Source: Burkholderiales bacterium (lineage in GTDB: Bacteria > Pseudomonadota > Gammaproteobacteria > Burkholderiales > Burkholderiaceae_C). From it: a stretch of 64,000 bases of DNA. Position 1 is the stretch's first letter, and every line of letters begins with the position of its first letter. The notes under the pieces were generated by a model that ran no database searches, was not told where the DNA came from, and was given only the letters and a program-made list of their open reading frames with translations. The DNA lies in contig RXJQ01000012.1 in assembly GCA_003963115.1 (NCBI GenBank), positions 1 to 64,000 of the forward strand, written 5' to 3'. The position numbers and the translations under genes were made by a program. Positions 28,900 to 40,643 of this stretch are shown here, piece after piece.

Positions 28900-30447
28900 A
28901 TGAAGATGAAACAAGTCTTGCTGGGCCTGGGCGTGCTCAGTGCACTGCTTTCCGCCGCCGTGGGTGGCACCGGTTGGTGGGGACTGAACACGCTGGGGCG
29001 AGACATGGACGAATCCGTCATGGCAACCCATGCGACCCAGACCGCCACCATGGGCGACATGATGCACGACGCCCTGCGCGGAGACGTGTTCCAGGCGCTC
29101 ATGTATGTGCAGATGGGCGATGCCGCCGGCATGGCCCAGGCACAGAAGGACGCCAAGACCCACGGCGACAACTTCGTTGCGCGGGTCCACGAGCTGCAAG
29201 GCATGCCACTGGCCGCTGATCTCAAGCAGAAGGTCGATGCCCTCGCACCGGTGATCGAGCGCTATGCCGCGGCCGGTCAGGCCCTGACCGAGCAGGCCTT
29301 GCACGATGGCCAAGGCGCACAAGCCCAATTGCCGGCTTTTCTGGCACTCTTCAAGCAACTCGAGACCGAGCAGGACGTGGTGATCGAGGGCATCGAAGCC
29401 GCGGCCAAGGCCACCCGGGCGGAGGCACAGCAGGCACGCACGCAATCACTGCTCATCCTGGCCATCGTCATGGTACTGGGCGGCGCCTTGCTGCTGATCG
29501 CCATCGGAACAGTGACGCGCCATATCATGCAGACCCTGGGCGCCGAGCCTGACACGGTGCGCAAGCTGCTGCGCCGAGTGAAAGACGGCGAACTGGGCGT
29601 GGACGTCCGCGTGGAACCGAGGGACAACAGCAGTGTCATGGCCAGTCTGGCCGAAATGGTCCAGCAACTGCGCGCCACGGTCTTGAACGTCCGCGACAAC
29701 GCGGACAGCGTGGCCAACGCCTCCTCCGAGGTCTCGGCCGGCAGCAGCGACCTCTCCAACCGCACGCAGGATCAGGCCGCCGCGCTGGAGCGCTCCGCCT
29801 CGGCCCTGGAGCAACTCTCCAGCACGGTCAGCCACAATGCCGACAACGCCGCGCAAGCCACGCAACTGGCCCAAGGTGCGAGCGACGTGGCCGCGCATGG
29901 TGGCGAGATGGTCGACCGCCTGGTGGGCACCATGCAGGATATCCACCAATCGTCCCAGAAGATCGCCGAGATCATTTCCGTGATCGACGGCATCGCCTTC
30001 CAGACCAACATCCTGGCGCTCAACGCCGCAGTGGAAGCCGCACGCGCCGGGGAACAAGGCCGTGGCTTCGCGGTGGTGGCCGGTGAAGTCCGCAGCCTGG
30101 CCCAACGCAGCGCCGGTGCCGCCCGCGAAATCAAGAGCCTGATCAGCTCCAGCGTGGAACGCGCCACGGTGGGGGCCCAGCAGGCCGACCAGACCGGCGC
30201 CACCATGAAGAACATCGTGGAGGCCATCGCCCGGGTCACCGACGTGATCGCCGAGATCAGCAGCGCCAGCAAGGAACAGACAACGGGCATCGCGCAGGTC
30301 ACCGAGGCCGTCGTGCAGATGGACCAGGGCACGCAGAGCAACGCCGCGCTCGTCGAGCAGACCGCTGCTGCGGCCGAAAGCCTGCGCAACCAGGCCGACC
30401 ATCTGGCCCGGGCCGTGGCCGCCTTCCAGCTCGACACCAACCGCTGA
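28900..30447 (+). CDS. methyl-accepting chemotaxis protein
   Basis: This is a transmembrane chemoreceptor (515 residues from the ATG at 28900, preceded by GGAG). The first membrane helix is [19 protein letters not shown] helical-bundle ligand domain runs to about 190 and a second helix ([20 protein letters not shown]) follows. A HAMP region comes next, then the signalling tip ([36 protein letters not shown]) near residue 365. The C-terminus ends FQLDTNR without the WxxxF pentapeptide that tethers CheR/CheB. The ligand is not predictable. Confidence 0.92.
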   Translation: MKMKQVLLGLGVLSALLSAAVGGTGWWGLNTLGRDMDESVMATHATQTATMGDMMHDALRGDVFQALMYVQMGDAAGMAQAQKDAKTHGDNFVARVHELQGMPLAADLKQKVDALAPVIERYAAAGQALTEQALHDGQGAQAQLPAFLALFKQLETEQDVVIEGIEAAAKATRAEAQQARTQSLLILAIVMVLGGALLLIAIGTVTRHIMQTLGAEPDTVRKLLRRVKDGELGVDVRVEPRDNSSVMASLAEMVQQLRATVLNVRDNADSVANASSEVSAGSSDLSNRTQDQAAALERSASALEQLSSTVSHNADNAAQATQLAQGASDVAAHGGEMVDRLVGTMQDIHQSSQKIAEIISVIDGIAFQTNILALNAAVEAARAGEQGRGFAVVAGEVRSLAQRSAGAAREIKSLISSSVERATVGAQQADQTGATMKNIVEAIARVTDVIAEISSASKEQTTGIAQVTEAVVQMDQGTQSNAALVEQTAAAAESLRNQADHLARAVAAFQLDTNR

Positions 30448-30482
30448 CCGCGCCATACCCCTGCTGACAACCCCGCTTATCT

Positions 30483-30500
30483 ACCTACCGTATAGTAGGT
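30483..30500. promoter_or_regulatory. palindromic operator upstream of tetR-type gene
   Basis: ACCTAC-CGTATA-GTAGGT is a perfect 6-bp inverted repeat ending 2 bases before the start codon of the TetR-family gene. Its CTACC/GTAGG half-site is shared with the larger palindrome before the thiolase gene, suggesting one regulator binds both. Confidence 0.65.
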
Positions 30501-30502
30501 TC

Positions 30503-31108
30503 ATGAATGCCAGCAGACTGCCCACACAAGACAACATCGGCGACACCCGCCTGACCATCCTGCGGGCGGCGCGCGAGCTCATCCAGACGCGCTCCTACCT
30601 GGGCCTGAGTTTCCAGGATCTCGCCGACAAGGTGGGCATCCGCAAGGCCAGCCTCTATCACCACTTTCCCTCCAAGGAGGCGCTGGGCGTGGCGGTGCTG
30701 GAGCGCGCCATCCAGCAGTTCGACGACTGGGTGCCCACACTCGGCGGCACGCCTCAAGCCAAGCTGCAGGCCTACATCCTGATGTTCCGCGACGTGCTGG
30801 GTGCCGGCAGGCGCGTCTGCCCCGGTGGAGCCATGGGGCCTGGCTGGGACTGCATCGAGCCGGGCTTGCAACAGGCGGTCAAGCGCGTGCGCCAGCGCCA
30901 GATCGACTGGTTGACCCTGGTGATCGGCCAGATCAAGCCCAGCAAGACTCGCGCAAACACCTCACCCGCCCAGGTTGCAGCAGAAATATTCGCGCTGTGC
31001 CAGGGCGCGCTGCTGTCCGCCCGCATGACCGGTCGCGCCGCGGATTTCGATGAGGCCCTCGCGCCGCTGATCCACGAACTTCAATTGCCGCCGCTGCCCT
31101 CCGCCTGA
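30503..31108 (+). CDS. TetR-family transcriptional regulator
   Basis: This has 201 residues. The N-terminal helix-turn-helix (RLTILRAARELIQTRSYLGLSFQDLADKVGIRKASLYHHFPSKEALG) is canonical. The C-terminal ligand domain resembles AcrR/YxaF-type regulators (AGRRVCPGGAMGPGWDCIEPGLQQAV). Palindromes with shared half-sites lie directly before this gene and before the downstream thiolase gene. The likely role is autorepression and control of the thiolase by an acyl-CoA or related ligand (inference). Confidence 0.9.
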   Translation: MNASRLPTQDNIGDTRLTILRAARELIQTRSYLGLSFQDLADKVGIRKASLYHHFPSKEALGVAVLERAIQQFDDWVPTLGGTPQAKLQAYILMFRDVLGAGRRVCPGGAMGPGWDCIEPGLQQAVKRVRQRQIDWLTLVIGQIKPSKTRANTSPAQVAAEIFALCQGALLSARMTGRAADFDEALAPLIHELQLPPLPSA

Positions 31109-31158
31109 CACAGATGCAGTGACGAGACCGTTGCCGGAGCGCCTCCGGTTTACCCCCA

Positions 31159-31184
31159 AAAACTACCAATCGATAGGTAGTTTT
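31159..31184. promoter_or_regulatory. 9-bp inverted repeat upstream of thiolase gene
   Basis: AAAACTACC and GGTAGTTTT flank an 8-base centre containing ATCGAT. It ends 25 bases before the thiolase ATG. It shares half-sites with the palindrome at the TetR-family gene start. Confidence 0.7.
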
Positions 31185-31209
31185 AACATCAACCGACAAG
31201 AGGTCCATC

Positions 31210-32349
31210 ATGAAAGCCGTGATCGCCACCTATGCCCGTTCCCCCTTCCACTTCGCCCGCAAAGGTGCGTTGGCCGATGTGCGCCCTGATGTGCTGACAG
31301 CCCAGGTCGTGCAAGGCCTGATGAAGCGCGTCGATCTGGACCCGGCCCTGATCGAAGACCTGATCCTGGGCTGCGCCTACCCCGAAGGCCCTCAAGGCAA
31401 CAACCTCGCGCGCCTGGTTGTCTTCCTGGCCGGCCTGCCGCAGGAAGTCGGCGGCATGACCATCAACCGCTTCTGCGGCTCATCCATGTCGGCCATCCAC
31501 ATGGCGGCGGCGCAAATCGAAGCCGGCATGGGCGACGCCTTCATCTGCGCGGGCGTCGAGTCCATGACCATGGTGCCGCAAGGCGGCCTGACCTTCGACC
31601 CCAGCCCTGACCTGCTTGATCGCTATCCGCAGGCCTACATCAGCATGGGCGAGACCGCCGAGAACGTCGCGCAGCGCTACAAGGTCGCACGCGCCGACCA
31701 GGAGGTGCTGGCCCTGCACTCGCATCAAAAAGCCGCAGCCGCCCGCGACAAAGGCCTGCTGCAAGGCGAGATCGTGCCCATCGTCAAAGCCGATGGCAGC
31801 ACCGTGTCCGAAGACGGCTGCATCCGCCCGCAGACAACACTGGAGGCTCTGGCCGCGCTCAAGCCGGCTTTCAGGCCGGACGGCGTGGTTACCGCCGGTA
31901 CTTCGTCGCCCTTGACCGACGGCGCCGCCGCCGTGCTGGTAACCAGCGAAGACTTCGCACTGCGCCACGGCCTCAAGCCGCTGGCCCGCATCCGCGCCTT
32001 CGCCACCATCGGCTGCGAGCCCACCGAGATGGGCATGGGGCCCGTGCCCGCCACACGCAAGGCATTGGCTCGTGCCGGCTTGCAAGTCGGTGACATCGAC
32101 CTGGTCGAAATCAACGAGGCCTTCTCATCGCAAGCCCTGGCCTGCCTGCGCCAGCTGGGGCTTGACCCGGCCAAGGTGAACCTTGACGGCGGTGCGCTTG
32201 CCCTGGGCCACCCGCTGGGTGCCACGGGCGCACGCATCACTGGCAAGGCCGCAGCCCTGCTCGCGCGTGAACACGGTCGGTACGCGCTGTCCACGCAGTG
32301 CATTGGCGGAGGTCAGGGCATTGCCACGGTGCTTGAAGCCCTGAACTGA
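31210..32349 (+). CDS. acetyl-CoA C-acyltransferase (thiolase)
   Basis: This is a FadA-type thiolase that cleaves 3-ketoacyl-CoA with CoA to acetyl-CoA and a shortened acyl-CoA (379 residues). The nucleophilic Cys is in NRFCGSSMSA near residue 88. The catalytic His is in GGALALGHPLGATGAR near 337, and the second Cys is in TQCIGGGQG near 367. GSA-like loops are intact. AAGAGG lies upstream of the ATG. A TetR gene and palindromic operator immediately precede it, so expression is probably induced by fatty-acid intermediates. No FadB partner is adjacent. Confidence 0.92.
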   Translation: MKAVIATYARSPFHFARKGALADVRPDVLTAQVVQGLMKRVDLDPALIEDLILGCAYPEGPQGNNLARLVVFLAGLPQEVGGMTINRFCGSSMSAIHMAAAQIEAGMGDAFICAGVESMTMVPQGGLTFDPSPDLLDRYPQAYISMGETAENVAQRYKVARADQEVLALHSHQKAAAARDKGLLQGEIVPIVKADGSTVSEDGCIRPQTTLEALAALKPAFRPDGVVTAGTSSPLTDGAAAVLVTSEDFALRHGLKPLARIRAFATIGCEPTEMGMGPVPATRKALARAGLQVGDIDLVEINEAFSSQALACLRQLGLDPAKVNLDGGALALGHPLGATGARITGKAAALLAREHGRYALSTQCIGGGQGIATVLEALN

Positions 32350-32476
32350 GTCGTCATGCCTTGATGCCCCGATGTCAGCCACAGCCGGCGTCGGGGTAAG
32401 GCCCGATCAAATCGGATGGAGCGAGGCCGGAACGGGACAAGCTAAAATCGGGACTTTCCAAGCGCCTGTCGTCCGA

Positions 32477-33241
32477 ATGTCCGCCGCATCTCCCGCGAAC
32501 GCCCCTGCCCTGTTCGACCTCAAGAGCGCCTCGCTCACCCTGGTTGCCTTCGTGCTCAAGACCGGGAACATCCAGGCCCTGGGCCAAGCCATGGCCGAGC
32601 GCTTCGGCGACACCCCCGATTTCTTCAGCAACGACCCGGTGGCGATCGATCTGACCCACCTCGCCAGCCTGGACGCCACCGTCAACTTCGAAGCACTGAT
32701 CCAACTGCTCACCAGCTTCAAGCTCAAGCCCGTGGCCGTGCGCGGCGGCACCGTCAAGCAGACCGCCGCAGCACAAGAGGCCGGCCTGAGCGAGGCGCCC
32801 GACAGCCACGCCGCCCCGGCCCGTGTCGAAACCGTGGTGCAAGAGGTCATCAAGGAAGTCGTGCGCGAAGTGCCCGTCGAGGTGCGCGTCGAAGTCCCGA
32901 CCTCGGTGCCCACCATGGTCATCGACAAGCCCCTGCGCTCAGGCCAGCAGATCTACGCCAAGGGTGGCGACCTGGTCGTCATGGCCGTGGTCAACCATGG
33001 CGCCGAGGTCATCGCCGACGGCAACATCCACATCTACGCCCCCTTGCGTGGCAAGGCCATTGCCGGCGCCAAGGGCAACCGGCAAGCCCGCATCTTCTCG
33101 ACCTGCATGGAGCCTGAGCTGCTGTCCATCGCGGGCACCTACCGCACCACCGAAAACCCGCTGCCCGCCAACGTCAAAGGCAAGCCCGCCCAGATCCGGC
33201 TTGATGGCGAGCGCCTGGTTTTCGACCCCATCGACATCTGA
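32477..33241 (+). CDS. minC: septum site-determining protein MinC
   Basis: MinC inhibits FtsZ assembly away from mid-cell (254 residues). The N-terminal FtsZ-inhibiting domain spans about residues 10-110. A linker rich in Val/Glu repeats (EVIKEVVREVPVEVRVEVP) follows. The C-terminal beta-helix domain (RSGQQIYAKGGDLVVMAVVNHGAEVIADGNIHIYAPLRGKAIAGA) dimerises and binds MinD. The ATG at 32477 gives the conserved N-terminus. It is the first gene of minCDE, with 32 bases to minD. Confidence 0.95.
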   Translation: MSAASPANAPALFDLKSASLTLVAFVLKTGNIQALGQAMAERFGDTPDFFSNDPVAIDLTHLASLDATVNFEALIQLLTSFKLKPVAVRGGTVKQTAAAQEAGLSEAPDSHAAPARVETVVQEVIKEVVREVPVEVRVEVPTSVPTMVIDKPLRSGQQIYAKGGDLVVMAVVNHGAEVIADGNIHIYAPLRGKAIAGAKGNRQARIFSTCMEPELLSIAGTYRTTENPLPANVKGKPAQIRLDGERLVFDPIDI

Positions 33242-33273
33242 TTGACAAGACTTCACTGAAAGGACCGCCATCC

Positions 33274-34089
33274 ATGGCCAAGATCATCGTGGTGACCTCC
33301 GGCAAAGGAGGCGTCGGCAAGACGACCACCAGCGCCAGTTTCGCTTCCGGCCTGGCCCTTCGCGGCCACAAGACCGCCGTCATCGACTTCGACGTCGGCC
33401 TGCGCAACCTCGACCTCATCATGGGCTGCGAACGCCGCGTGGTCTATGACCTCATCAACGTGATCCATGGCGAGGCCAACCTGAATCAGGCGCTGATCAA
33501 GGACAAGCAGTGCGACAACCTCTTCGTGCTGGCCGCCTCGCAAACCCGCGACAAGGAAGCCCTCACGCAAGAGGGCGTCGAGAAAGTGCTGCAAGACCTG
33601 GCCGAGATGGGCTTCGAGTACATCGTGTGCGACTCGCCCGCCGGCATCGAGACCGGTGCGCTGATGGCCATGCACTTCGCCGACGAAGCCCTGGTGGTGA
33701 CCAACCCCGAGGTCTCGTCCGTGCGTGACTCCGACCGCATCCTGGGCATGCTGCAAAGCAAGACCAAGCGTGCGCAGGAAGGCGGCGAGCCCATCAAGGA
33801 GCACCTGCTGATCACGCGCTACAACCCCAACCGCGTCGAAGGCGGCCAGATGCTGTCGCTCGACGATGTGCACGAGATCCTGCGCGTCAAGCTGATCGGC
33901 GTCATCCCCGAATCTGAAACCGTGCTCAACGCCTCCAACCAGGGCATCCCCGCGATCCACATCAAGGACACCGATGTGTCCGAGGCCTACAAGGATGTGA
34001 TCGCCCGCTTCCTGGGTGAAGACAAACCCCTGCGTTTCGTGGAGGCCGAAAAGCCCGGCTTCTTCAAGCGCCTGTTCGGAGGCCGCTGA
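33274..34089 (+). CDS. minD: septum site-determining ATPase MinD
   Basis: MinD is the membrane-associated ATPase that recruits MinC and oscillates with MinE (271 residues). The deviant Walker A (GKGGVGKTT) lies near residue 10, switch regions [13 protein letters not shown] and CDSPAGIE follow, and an amphipathic membrane-targeting helix ends the protein ([10 protein letters not shown]). AAAGGA precedes the ATG. It has the normal family length. Confidence 0.96.
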   Translation: MAKIIVVTSGKGGVGKTTTSASFASGLALRGHKTAVIDFDVGLRNLDLIMGCERRVVYDLINVIHGEANLNQALIKDKQCDNLFVLAASQTRDKEALTQEGVEKVLQDLAEMGFEYIVCDSPAGIETGALMAMHFADEALVVTNPEVSSVRDSDRILGMLQSKTKRAQEGGEPIKEHLLITRYNPNRVEGGQMLSLDDVHEILRVKLIGVIPESETVLNASNQGIPAIHIKDTDVSEAYKDVIARFLGEDKPLRFVEAEKPGFFKRLFGGR

Positions 34090-34093
34090 GACC

Positions 34094-34354
34094 ATGGGAT
34101 TCCTCTCCTTCTTCCTCGGTGAAAAGAAGCAGACGGCCACGGTGGCCAAGGAGCGCTTGCAGCTGATCCTCGCGCACGAGCGCAGCGGCCGCAACCCCAG
34201 CCCCAACTACCTGCCTGATCTGCAGCGCGAACTCGTGGCGGTCATCTCGAAGTACGTGTCCATCAATCCAGACGACATCAAGGTGTCCATGGAGCGGCAA
34301 GACAACCTCGAAGTGCTCGAAGTCAAGATCGAATTGCCCGAAGGCGGTCGCTGA
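34094..34354 (+). CDS. minE: cell division topological specificity factor MinE
   Basis: MinE stimulates the MinD ATPase and restricts MinC/MinD to the poles (86 residues). It has the N-terminal membrane-binding stretch [12 protein letters not shown], the contact helix [12 protein letters not shown] and the C-terminal dimerisation domain. It begins 4 bases after the minD stop. A weak intrinsic terminator follows at 34366-34384. Confidence 0.95.
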   Translation: MGFLSFFLGEKKQTATVAKERLQLILAHERSGRNPSPNYLPDLQRELVAVISKYVSINPDDIKVSMERQDNLEVLEVKIELPEGGR

Positions 34355-34365
34355 TCTGCCACAGC

Positions 34366-34384
34366 ACCCCTTCCCAGGGGTTTT
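34366..34384 (+). terminator. weak intrinsic terminator after minE
   Basis: A 5-bp stem (ACCCC/GGGGT) with a 6-base loop runs into four T residues 12 bases past the minE stop. The short stem makes it a modest candidate. Confidence 0.45.
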
Positions 34385-34451
34385 ATAGCCAGGCCCGCTC
34401 TCCTAGACTGGGTTGATCGAATCACATTCCATCAACTTCAGGAGACGGGCT

Positions 34452-34913
34452 GTGCGACCACAACTGATGTCGGCCGCGACCCCTTTGCGCCTCTTGGCGG
34501 CCAGCCTGGCGCTGTGGGGCTGCACGGGCCACCAAGCTTTTGCCCAACGGCGTGATGACCATTGCGTGTACGAGCGCGACCCGGTCAGCGTGAGCGGCGA
34601 GATCCACCGCAAGCGCTTCAAGGATGCCGGTGACGCCGGCTACGGCACCCCGCGAAAGAAAACGGCGGTGCTGCTCAAGCTGCGCCACCCTCTGTGCGTG
34701 ATGCTGCCCGACGACGTGACCATGGTGCCGCGCCCATGCCGCGTGCACGAGGTGCAGCTGCTGTCGGATGACAAGCTGCCGCGTACCGCCGACAAGCGCC
34801 AGCATGTCGAGGGCATCGTGGTGCTGGCACAAGACGAAGACCACTACCTGCCCGTGCTCATCGAAGCCCAGCAACTGGGCGATGGCCCCAAGGCCCCTCG
34901 ATCACATCGCTGA
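34452..34913 (+). CDS. exported hypothetical protein, DUF4431-like
   Basis: This has 153 residues. I choose the GTG at 34452 because GGAG lies 7 bases upstream; the ATG at 34467 is the alternative. The N-terminus (LRLLAASLALWGCTGHQAFA) is a signal peptide or lipoprotein signal. The soluble part (DPVSVSGEIHRKRF...AVLLKLRHPLCVMLPDD) has the pattern of small beta domains annotated DUF4431, with two cysteines that could pair. It precedes an orphan ParA gene but is probably unrelated to it. Confidence 0.7.
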   Translation: MRPQLMSAATPLRLLAASLALWGCTGHQAFAQRRDDHCVYERDPVSVSGEIHRKRFKDAGDAGYGTPRKKTAVLLKLRHPLCVMLPDDVTMVPRPCRVHEVQLLSDDKLPRTADKRQHVEGIVVLAQDEDHYLPVLIEAQQLGDGPKAPRSHR

Positions 34914-35015
34914 CACACGCGTGCGCGACCATTCATTGGTGCGGTGCACAATAGACGCCGAGGCAGCACAGTTCAGGCTGCCATTCCCCAACGCGTCCAA
35001 GGAAGGTCAGCAGCC

Positions 35016-35783
35016 ATGCGCTATGTCGTGTTCAACCAGAAGGGTGGTGTCGGCAAGTCCACCATCACGTGCAACCTTGCGGCCATCAGCGCCAGCCAGG
35101 GCCTGCGTACCCTGGTGGTGGACCTTGACCCGCAAGGCAACTCCACCCAATACCTGCTGGGCGGCCCGCAGCAAGATGCCGAGATCAGTGCCGCCGAGTT
35201 CTTCGAACAGACGCTCAAATTCAGCGCCCGTCCCAAAGGCGCCGATGAATACACCGTGGCCACCCCTTGGGAAAACCTGCGCCTGATGCCCTCCCACCCC
35301 AGCCTGGACGAGCTGCATGCCAAGCTGGAGTCCCGCTACAAGATCTACAAGCTGCGCGACGCCCTGGCCGATCTGGCCGACGATTTCGACCGCATCTACA
35401 TCGACACCCCGCCCGCGCTGAATTTCTACACGCGCTCGGCCCTCATCGCCGCGCAAGGCTGTCTGATCCCGTTTGACTGCGACGACTTCTCGCGCCGCGC
35501 CCTCTACAACCTGCTCGACAACGTGCAGGAAATCCAGGCCGACCACAACGAGGACCTCAAGGTGTCCGGCATCGTGGTCAACCAGTTCCAAGCTCGTGCA
35601 AGCCTGCCCCAAAAACTGGTGCAGGAATTGATCGAGGAAGGTTTGCCGGTCATGCAGCCCTATTTGAGTTCATCGGTCAAGATCAAGGAATCCCACCAAC
35701 AGGCCCGGCCCATGATCCACCTGGATCAGCGCCATAAACTCACGCAGGAAATGGTCGCCCTGCACGATGCCTTGGCCCGATAA
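35016..35783 (+). CDS. ParA-family ATPase (orphan)
   Basis: This is a Walker-type ATPase of the ParA/MinD superfamily (255 residues). The deviant Walker A (KGGVGKST) lies at the very N-terminus after MRYVVFNQ. VDLDPQGNSTQYLL and YIDTPPALNFYTRSAL (Walker B region) follow. No N-terminal DNA-binding domain and no parB neighbour are present, so it is not the chromosome-segregation parAB pair. Such orphans position cargo such as chemoreceptors, polar proteins or carboxysomes. Its cargo is unknown. Confidence 0.88.
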   Translation: MRYVVFNQKGGVGKSTITCNLAAISASQGLRTLVVDLDPQGNSTQYLLGGPQQDAEISAAEFFEQTLKFSARPKGADEYTVATPWENLRLMPSHPSLDELHAKLESRYKIYKLRDALADLADDFDRIYIDTPPALNFYTRSALIAAQGCLIPFDCDDFSRRALYNLLDNVQEIQADHNEDLKVSGIVVNQFQARASLPQKLVQELIEEGLPVMQPYLSSSVKIKESHQQARPMIHLDQRHKLTQEMVALHDALAR

Positions 35784-35814
35784 ATAGGCTTCGGCATCAC
35801 TGCAAATCGCGACA

Positions 35815-35836
35815 GTTGTATCGGCATACTTACAAC
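35815..35836. promoter_or_regulatory. inverted repeat upstream of N-acyl amino acid synthase gene
   Basis: GTTGTA and TACAAC flank a 10-base centre, about 230 bases before the FeeM-type gene. It could be a regulator site; the interval 35784-36067 holds no other clear feature. Confidence 0.3.
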
Positions 35837-36067
35837 ACAAATCCGCCAAGGGAGCGTTTCTACTCCCCGATCAGGGTTGGCATATGACCCAGGCATCAGT
35901 CATGCTTAGAGAATGGCGTCGGGCTTGCATCATGTGCAAAGTCGATGTGGCGCACACCTGTCACCGGCGGTCGGGATGGGGTTGGCGCAAGTCGGCTCAA
36001 AAGGTCACCAGGTCTTCTTGACATGGCGGCCCTTTGGTCGGCGAGTCTGTGTTTCAAGGCTTTCACG

Positions 36068-36811
36068 ATGACAGACCCCTTACTGATCCACGGCCGCCCT
36101 TACAGTGTCTCGCCCGAGCAGACGCAAGACTTGCCGTTTCGCATCCGTATGGCTGCCAGCGAGGCCGATCTTCGCCAGGCGGTGGCCGTTCGAACCCATG
36201 CTTATGGGCGTCACGTCCCAGGGATGGACGCCGTGCTCAAGGAGCCGGAAGAAGATGATTACCGCGACGACGCGGTGCTGCTGCTGGCCGAATCGAAAGA
36301 CGATGGCCAGGTGCTGGGCTCCATCCGTTTGCTCACCAACGCGAGCCACCCTTTGCACCTTGAGCAGGAAATCAACATTCCCCCGCAGTTTCATGGACGC
36401 AAATTGCTGGAAGCCTGGCGCCTGACGGTTCGAAACGCCCCACAGGCCCGCATGGTGCCTGCCGCGCTGTATAAATCGTTGTACGAAGTCAGTTACCACA
36501 GCGAAATTGACTTCGTGCTCGTGGTGGCCCGCCACCCCGTAGACCGTCTCTACAAGTCCATGCAATTCAAGGAAGCATTGGGCGGACATAAATTGGCCCT
36601 GTCCAATACCTTGAATCTACCTCATGGTTTGTTTTATTTACCCGTCCGCGAGGCCGATACCCTGTGGCGTCAGGCCCGGTGCCCGTTGTATCCATTCATG
36701 GCCCTGACATCTCATCCTGATATAGAAATTGACCATGATGTGATTCGAGGCCGATTTCACCGGGCCATCTCGACAAATGGTGGCGCCAGCACCCGCAACC
36801 TCACCATCTGA
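36068..36811 (+). CDS. FeeM-type N-acyl amino acid synthase / GNAT-fold acyltransferase
   Basis: This has 247 residues from the ATG at 36068. The fold follows the FeeM/PEP-CTERM-associated acyltransferase group: PFRIRMAASEADLRQAVAVRTHAYGRHV, then DDAVLLLAESKDDGQVLGSIRLLTN and EAWRLTVRN. The region VARHPVDRLYKSMQFKEALGG matches the acyl-carrier-protein-binding half. Family members join a fatty acyl chain from ACP to an amino acid (tyrosine in FeeM). They are structurally related to autoinducer synthases. A hybrid sensor kinase follows 311 bases downstream. The product is unknown. Confidence 0.75.
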   Translation: MTDPLLIHGRPYSVSPEQTQDLPFRIRMAASEADLRQAVAVRTHAYGRHVPGMDAVLKEPEEDDYRDDAVLLLAESKDDGQVLGSIRLLTNASHPLHLEQEINIPPQFHGRKLLEAWRLTVRNAPQARMVPAALYKSLYEVSYHSEIDFVLVVARHPVDRLYKSMQFKEALGGHKLALSNTLNLPHGLFYLPVREADTLWRQARCPLYPFMALTSHPDIEIDHDVIRGRFHRAISTNGGASTRNLTI

Positions 36812-37122
36812 TGGCCCCTCGGGTGTGTTTTTCTGCCCGCATCATCCGTCATTTGACTCTTGACATCCAAACCCCCTTGGGAATAGATTGCCTGGGCGCC
36901 AAACAGGTGGTCTGGGCCGGTTTTGCTCCACGGATCGAATTTCTCCGGATTGCCTGCTTGCTCCGTCAATCGCTAACTGAATTCCGTCGATTGGATCGAT
37001 GCAACTGGGGCCAATGGCCATGTTTTTTCTGGCCTGCCGCTGAGCCATGGCAGCTGTTCAATTCATAGACTGGATACCCAGACTGGATGGATAGCGTCAT
37101 GAGCACTTTAGAGGAGCGACCG
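36812..37122. other. 311-base intergenic region before the hybrid kinase
   Basis: No convincing gene or terminator is seen. The sequence is less GC-rich than its surroundings. It contains a repeated GACTGGAT (37070s-37080s) and a GAGGAG ribosome binding site at 37111-37116 serving the kinase gene. Confidence 0.5.
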
Positions 37123-39009
<1,887 letters not shown>

Positions 39010-39031
39010 TCAAGCGCCATCAACCGCCGAG

Positions 39032-39535
39032 TCAACCACCCAGATAGTCGGCCTTGCCAAGCTCCACGCCGCCGTGGCGCAGCAGGCCATAGGCGGTGGT
39101 GATGTGGAAGTACATATTGGGCAGGACGAAACCGGTCAGGTAAGCCTGGCCCTTGAACTCAAAAGTGCGGCCGGGGAAGCTCATGACAATGTCGGCGCCT
39201 TCCTTGCCATCGATCTGCTCAGGCTTGATGGTCTTGAGGAAGTCGATGGTCTTGGTGATGCGCGCTTGCAGTTCAGGGAAGCTCGTCTCGTTGTCTTCGA
39301 ACTTGGGGATCTCGACGCCGGCCAGACGGCCCGCACCGCCCTTGACCGTGTCCGACACGATCTGCACCTGTTTGGTCAGAGGCAGCATGTCGGGATACAG
39401 GCGCGAGGCCAGGAGGGCCTGCGGGTCGATCTTGCGTGCTTCACAGTGCGCCGCCCCTTTGGCCAGGATGGCCGACAGGTTGGTGAGGGCGCGGATGGCC
39501 ACGGGAATGAAGGCCGAGTACATGGACAGGCTCAT
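39032..39535 (-). CDS. DUF1993-family protein
   Basis: This has 167 residues and is soluble and helical. The pattern SMYSAFIPVAIRALTNLSAILAKGAAHCEARKIDPQALLASRLYPDMLPLTKQVQIVSDTVKGG is characteristic of DUF1993, a DinB-like four-helix bundle. The conserved ending NMYFHITTAYGLLRHGGVELGKADYLG is also present. The function is unknown. AGGA precedes the ATG. The gene is convergent with the hybrid kinase, with 22 bases between them. Confidence 0.88.
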   Translation of the reverse strand: MSLSMYSAFIPVAIRALTNLSAILAKGAAHCEARKIDPQALLASRLYPDMLPLTKQVQIVSDTVKGGAGRLAGVEIPKFEDNETSFPELQARITKTIDFLKTIKPEQIDGKEGADIVMSFPGRTFEFKGQAYLTGFVLPNMYFHITTAYGLLRHGGVELGKADYLGG

Positions 39536-39597
39536 GATGTTTCCTCATGTAGGAGTGAAGTGGGTGGCGCTTTGTACCCCGATTGCCACCGCCGCGC

Positions 39598-40554
39598 TCA
39601 TGCCCGTCTGAATAGACCCAGATTTTTCTGCCCTACGCTGACCGCCGCCAGCACGATGGCGCCGGCTGCGATACCACCAACAGCATTCAGCAGCATGGGC
39701 GCCAGCGAGGCCAGCAGGCCGCCGACGGCCGGGACGCTCTCGGCCGCATGGGTCACGCCATGCACGATGTCGTGCGCACCCGGCAGGCCATGCAGCAGGA
39801 TGCCGCCACCCACCAGGAACATCGCCGCCGTCCCGACCACAGACAAGGTCCGCATCAGCAAGGGCGCGGCTGCCAGCAGGCCCAGACCCAGGCGCTTGCG
39901 CCAGCACGGCACGGCTTGCTGCTTGCGCGATTGGGTGAGGTAGAGGCCTGCATCGTCCATCTTCACGATGGCCGCCACCAGCCCGTAGACCCCCACCGTG
40001 ACCAGCAGCGAGACACCGCTGAGCACCACAACCTGCTTGAGCAGCGAGGCCTCGGCCACGGTGCCCAGCGCAATCGTCACGATCTCTGCCGAGAGGATGA
40101 AATCGGTGCGCACGGCGCCCTGGATCTTGTCGCGCTCGAAGGCGGCCATGTCCACCTTGGTATCGGCCAGGGCATGGGCCAGCGCTTCGCGTTGGGCCTC
40201 TTCCTCATGGTCGTCGCCATGCAGGAAAGGATGGGCGAGCTTTTCGACGCCTTCGAAGCACAGGTAGGCGCCACCGAACATCAGCAAGGGCATCACGGCC
40301 CAGGGCGCGAAGGCGCTGATGGCCAGGGCCGCCGGCACCAGGATCACCTTGTTGCGCACCGATCCCTTGGCCACGGCCCACACCACAGGCAGTTCGCGCT
40401 CGGCGCGGATGCCGCTCACCTGCTGGGCATTGAGGGCCAGGTCATCGCCCAGCACGCCAGCCGTCTTTTTGGCAGCCACCTTGGCCATGACGGAGACGTC
40501 GTCGAGGACCAGCGTGATGTCATCTAACAGGACCAGCAGGCTGGACACGGCCAT
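39598..40554 (-). CDS. DUF808-family inner-membrane protein
   Basis: This has 318 residues from the ATG at 40554 (AAGGGAG lies 7 bases upstream). The N-terminal block [43 protein letters not shown] is diagnostic of the DUF808/YedI family. An acidic/His loop ([12 protein letters not shown]) and at least four membrane helices follow. The function is unknown. It stands alone in its orientation group with DUF1993 downstream. Confidence 0.9.
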   Translation of the reverse strand: MAVSSLLVLLDDITLVLDDVSVMAKVAAKKTAGVLGDDLALNAQQVSGIRAERELPVVWAVAKGSVRNKVILVPAALAISAFAPWAVMPLLMFGGAYLCFEGVEKLAHPFLHGDDHEEEAQREALAHALADTKVDMAAFERDKIQGAVRTDFILSAEIVTIALGTVAEASLLKQVVVLSGVSLLVTVGVYGLVAAIVKMDDAGLYLTQSRKQQAVPCWRKRLGLGLLAAAPLLMRTLSVVGTAAMFLVGGGILLHGLPGAHDIVHGVTHAAESVPAVGGLLASLAPMLLNAVGGIAAGAIVLAAVSVGQKNLGLFRRA

Positions 40555-40643
40555 ATGAAAGCTCCCTTGTGGCAATTCACGAACACGGTACAAGGTGCAC
40601 CGCAGCGCGAATGTTAAGGGCAGCCCTGAATGCCTCCGTTCGA

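Noticed and set aside
32340-32420. Terminator after the thiolase gene
   Set aside because: The CCCCGA/TCGGGG pairing has a long loop and no T-run.
35870-35900. Sigma-54-like promoter (TTGGCATATGACCCAGGCA) before the FeeM-type gene
   Set aside because: The -12 GC element is not at the right spacing and does not match TTGC.
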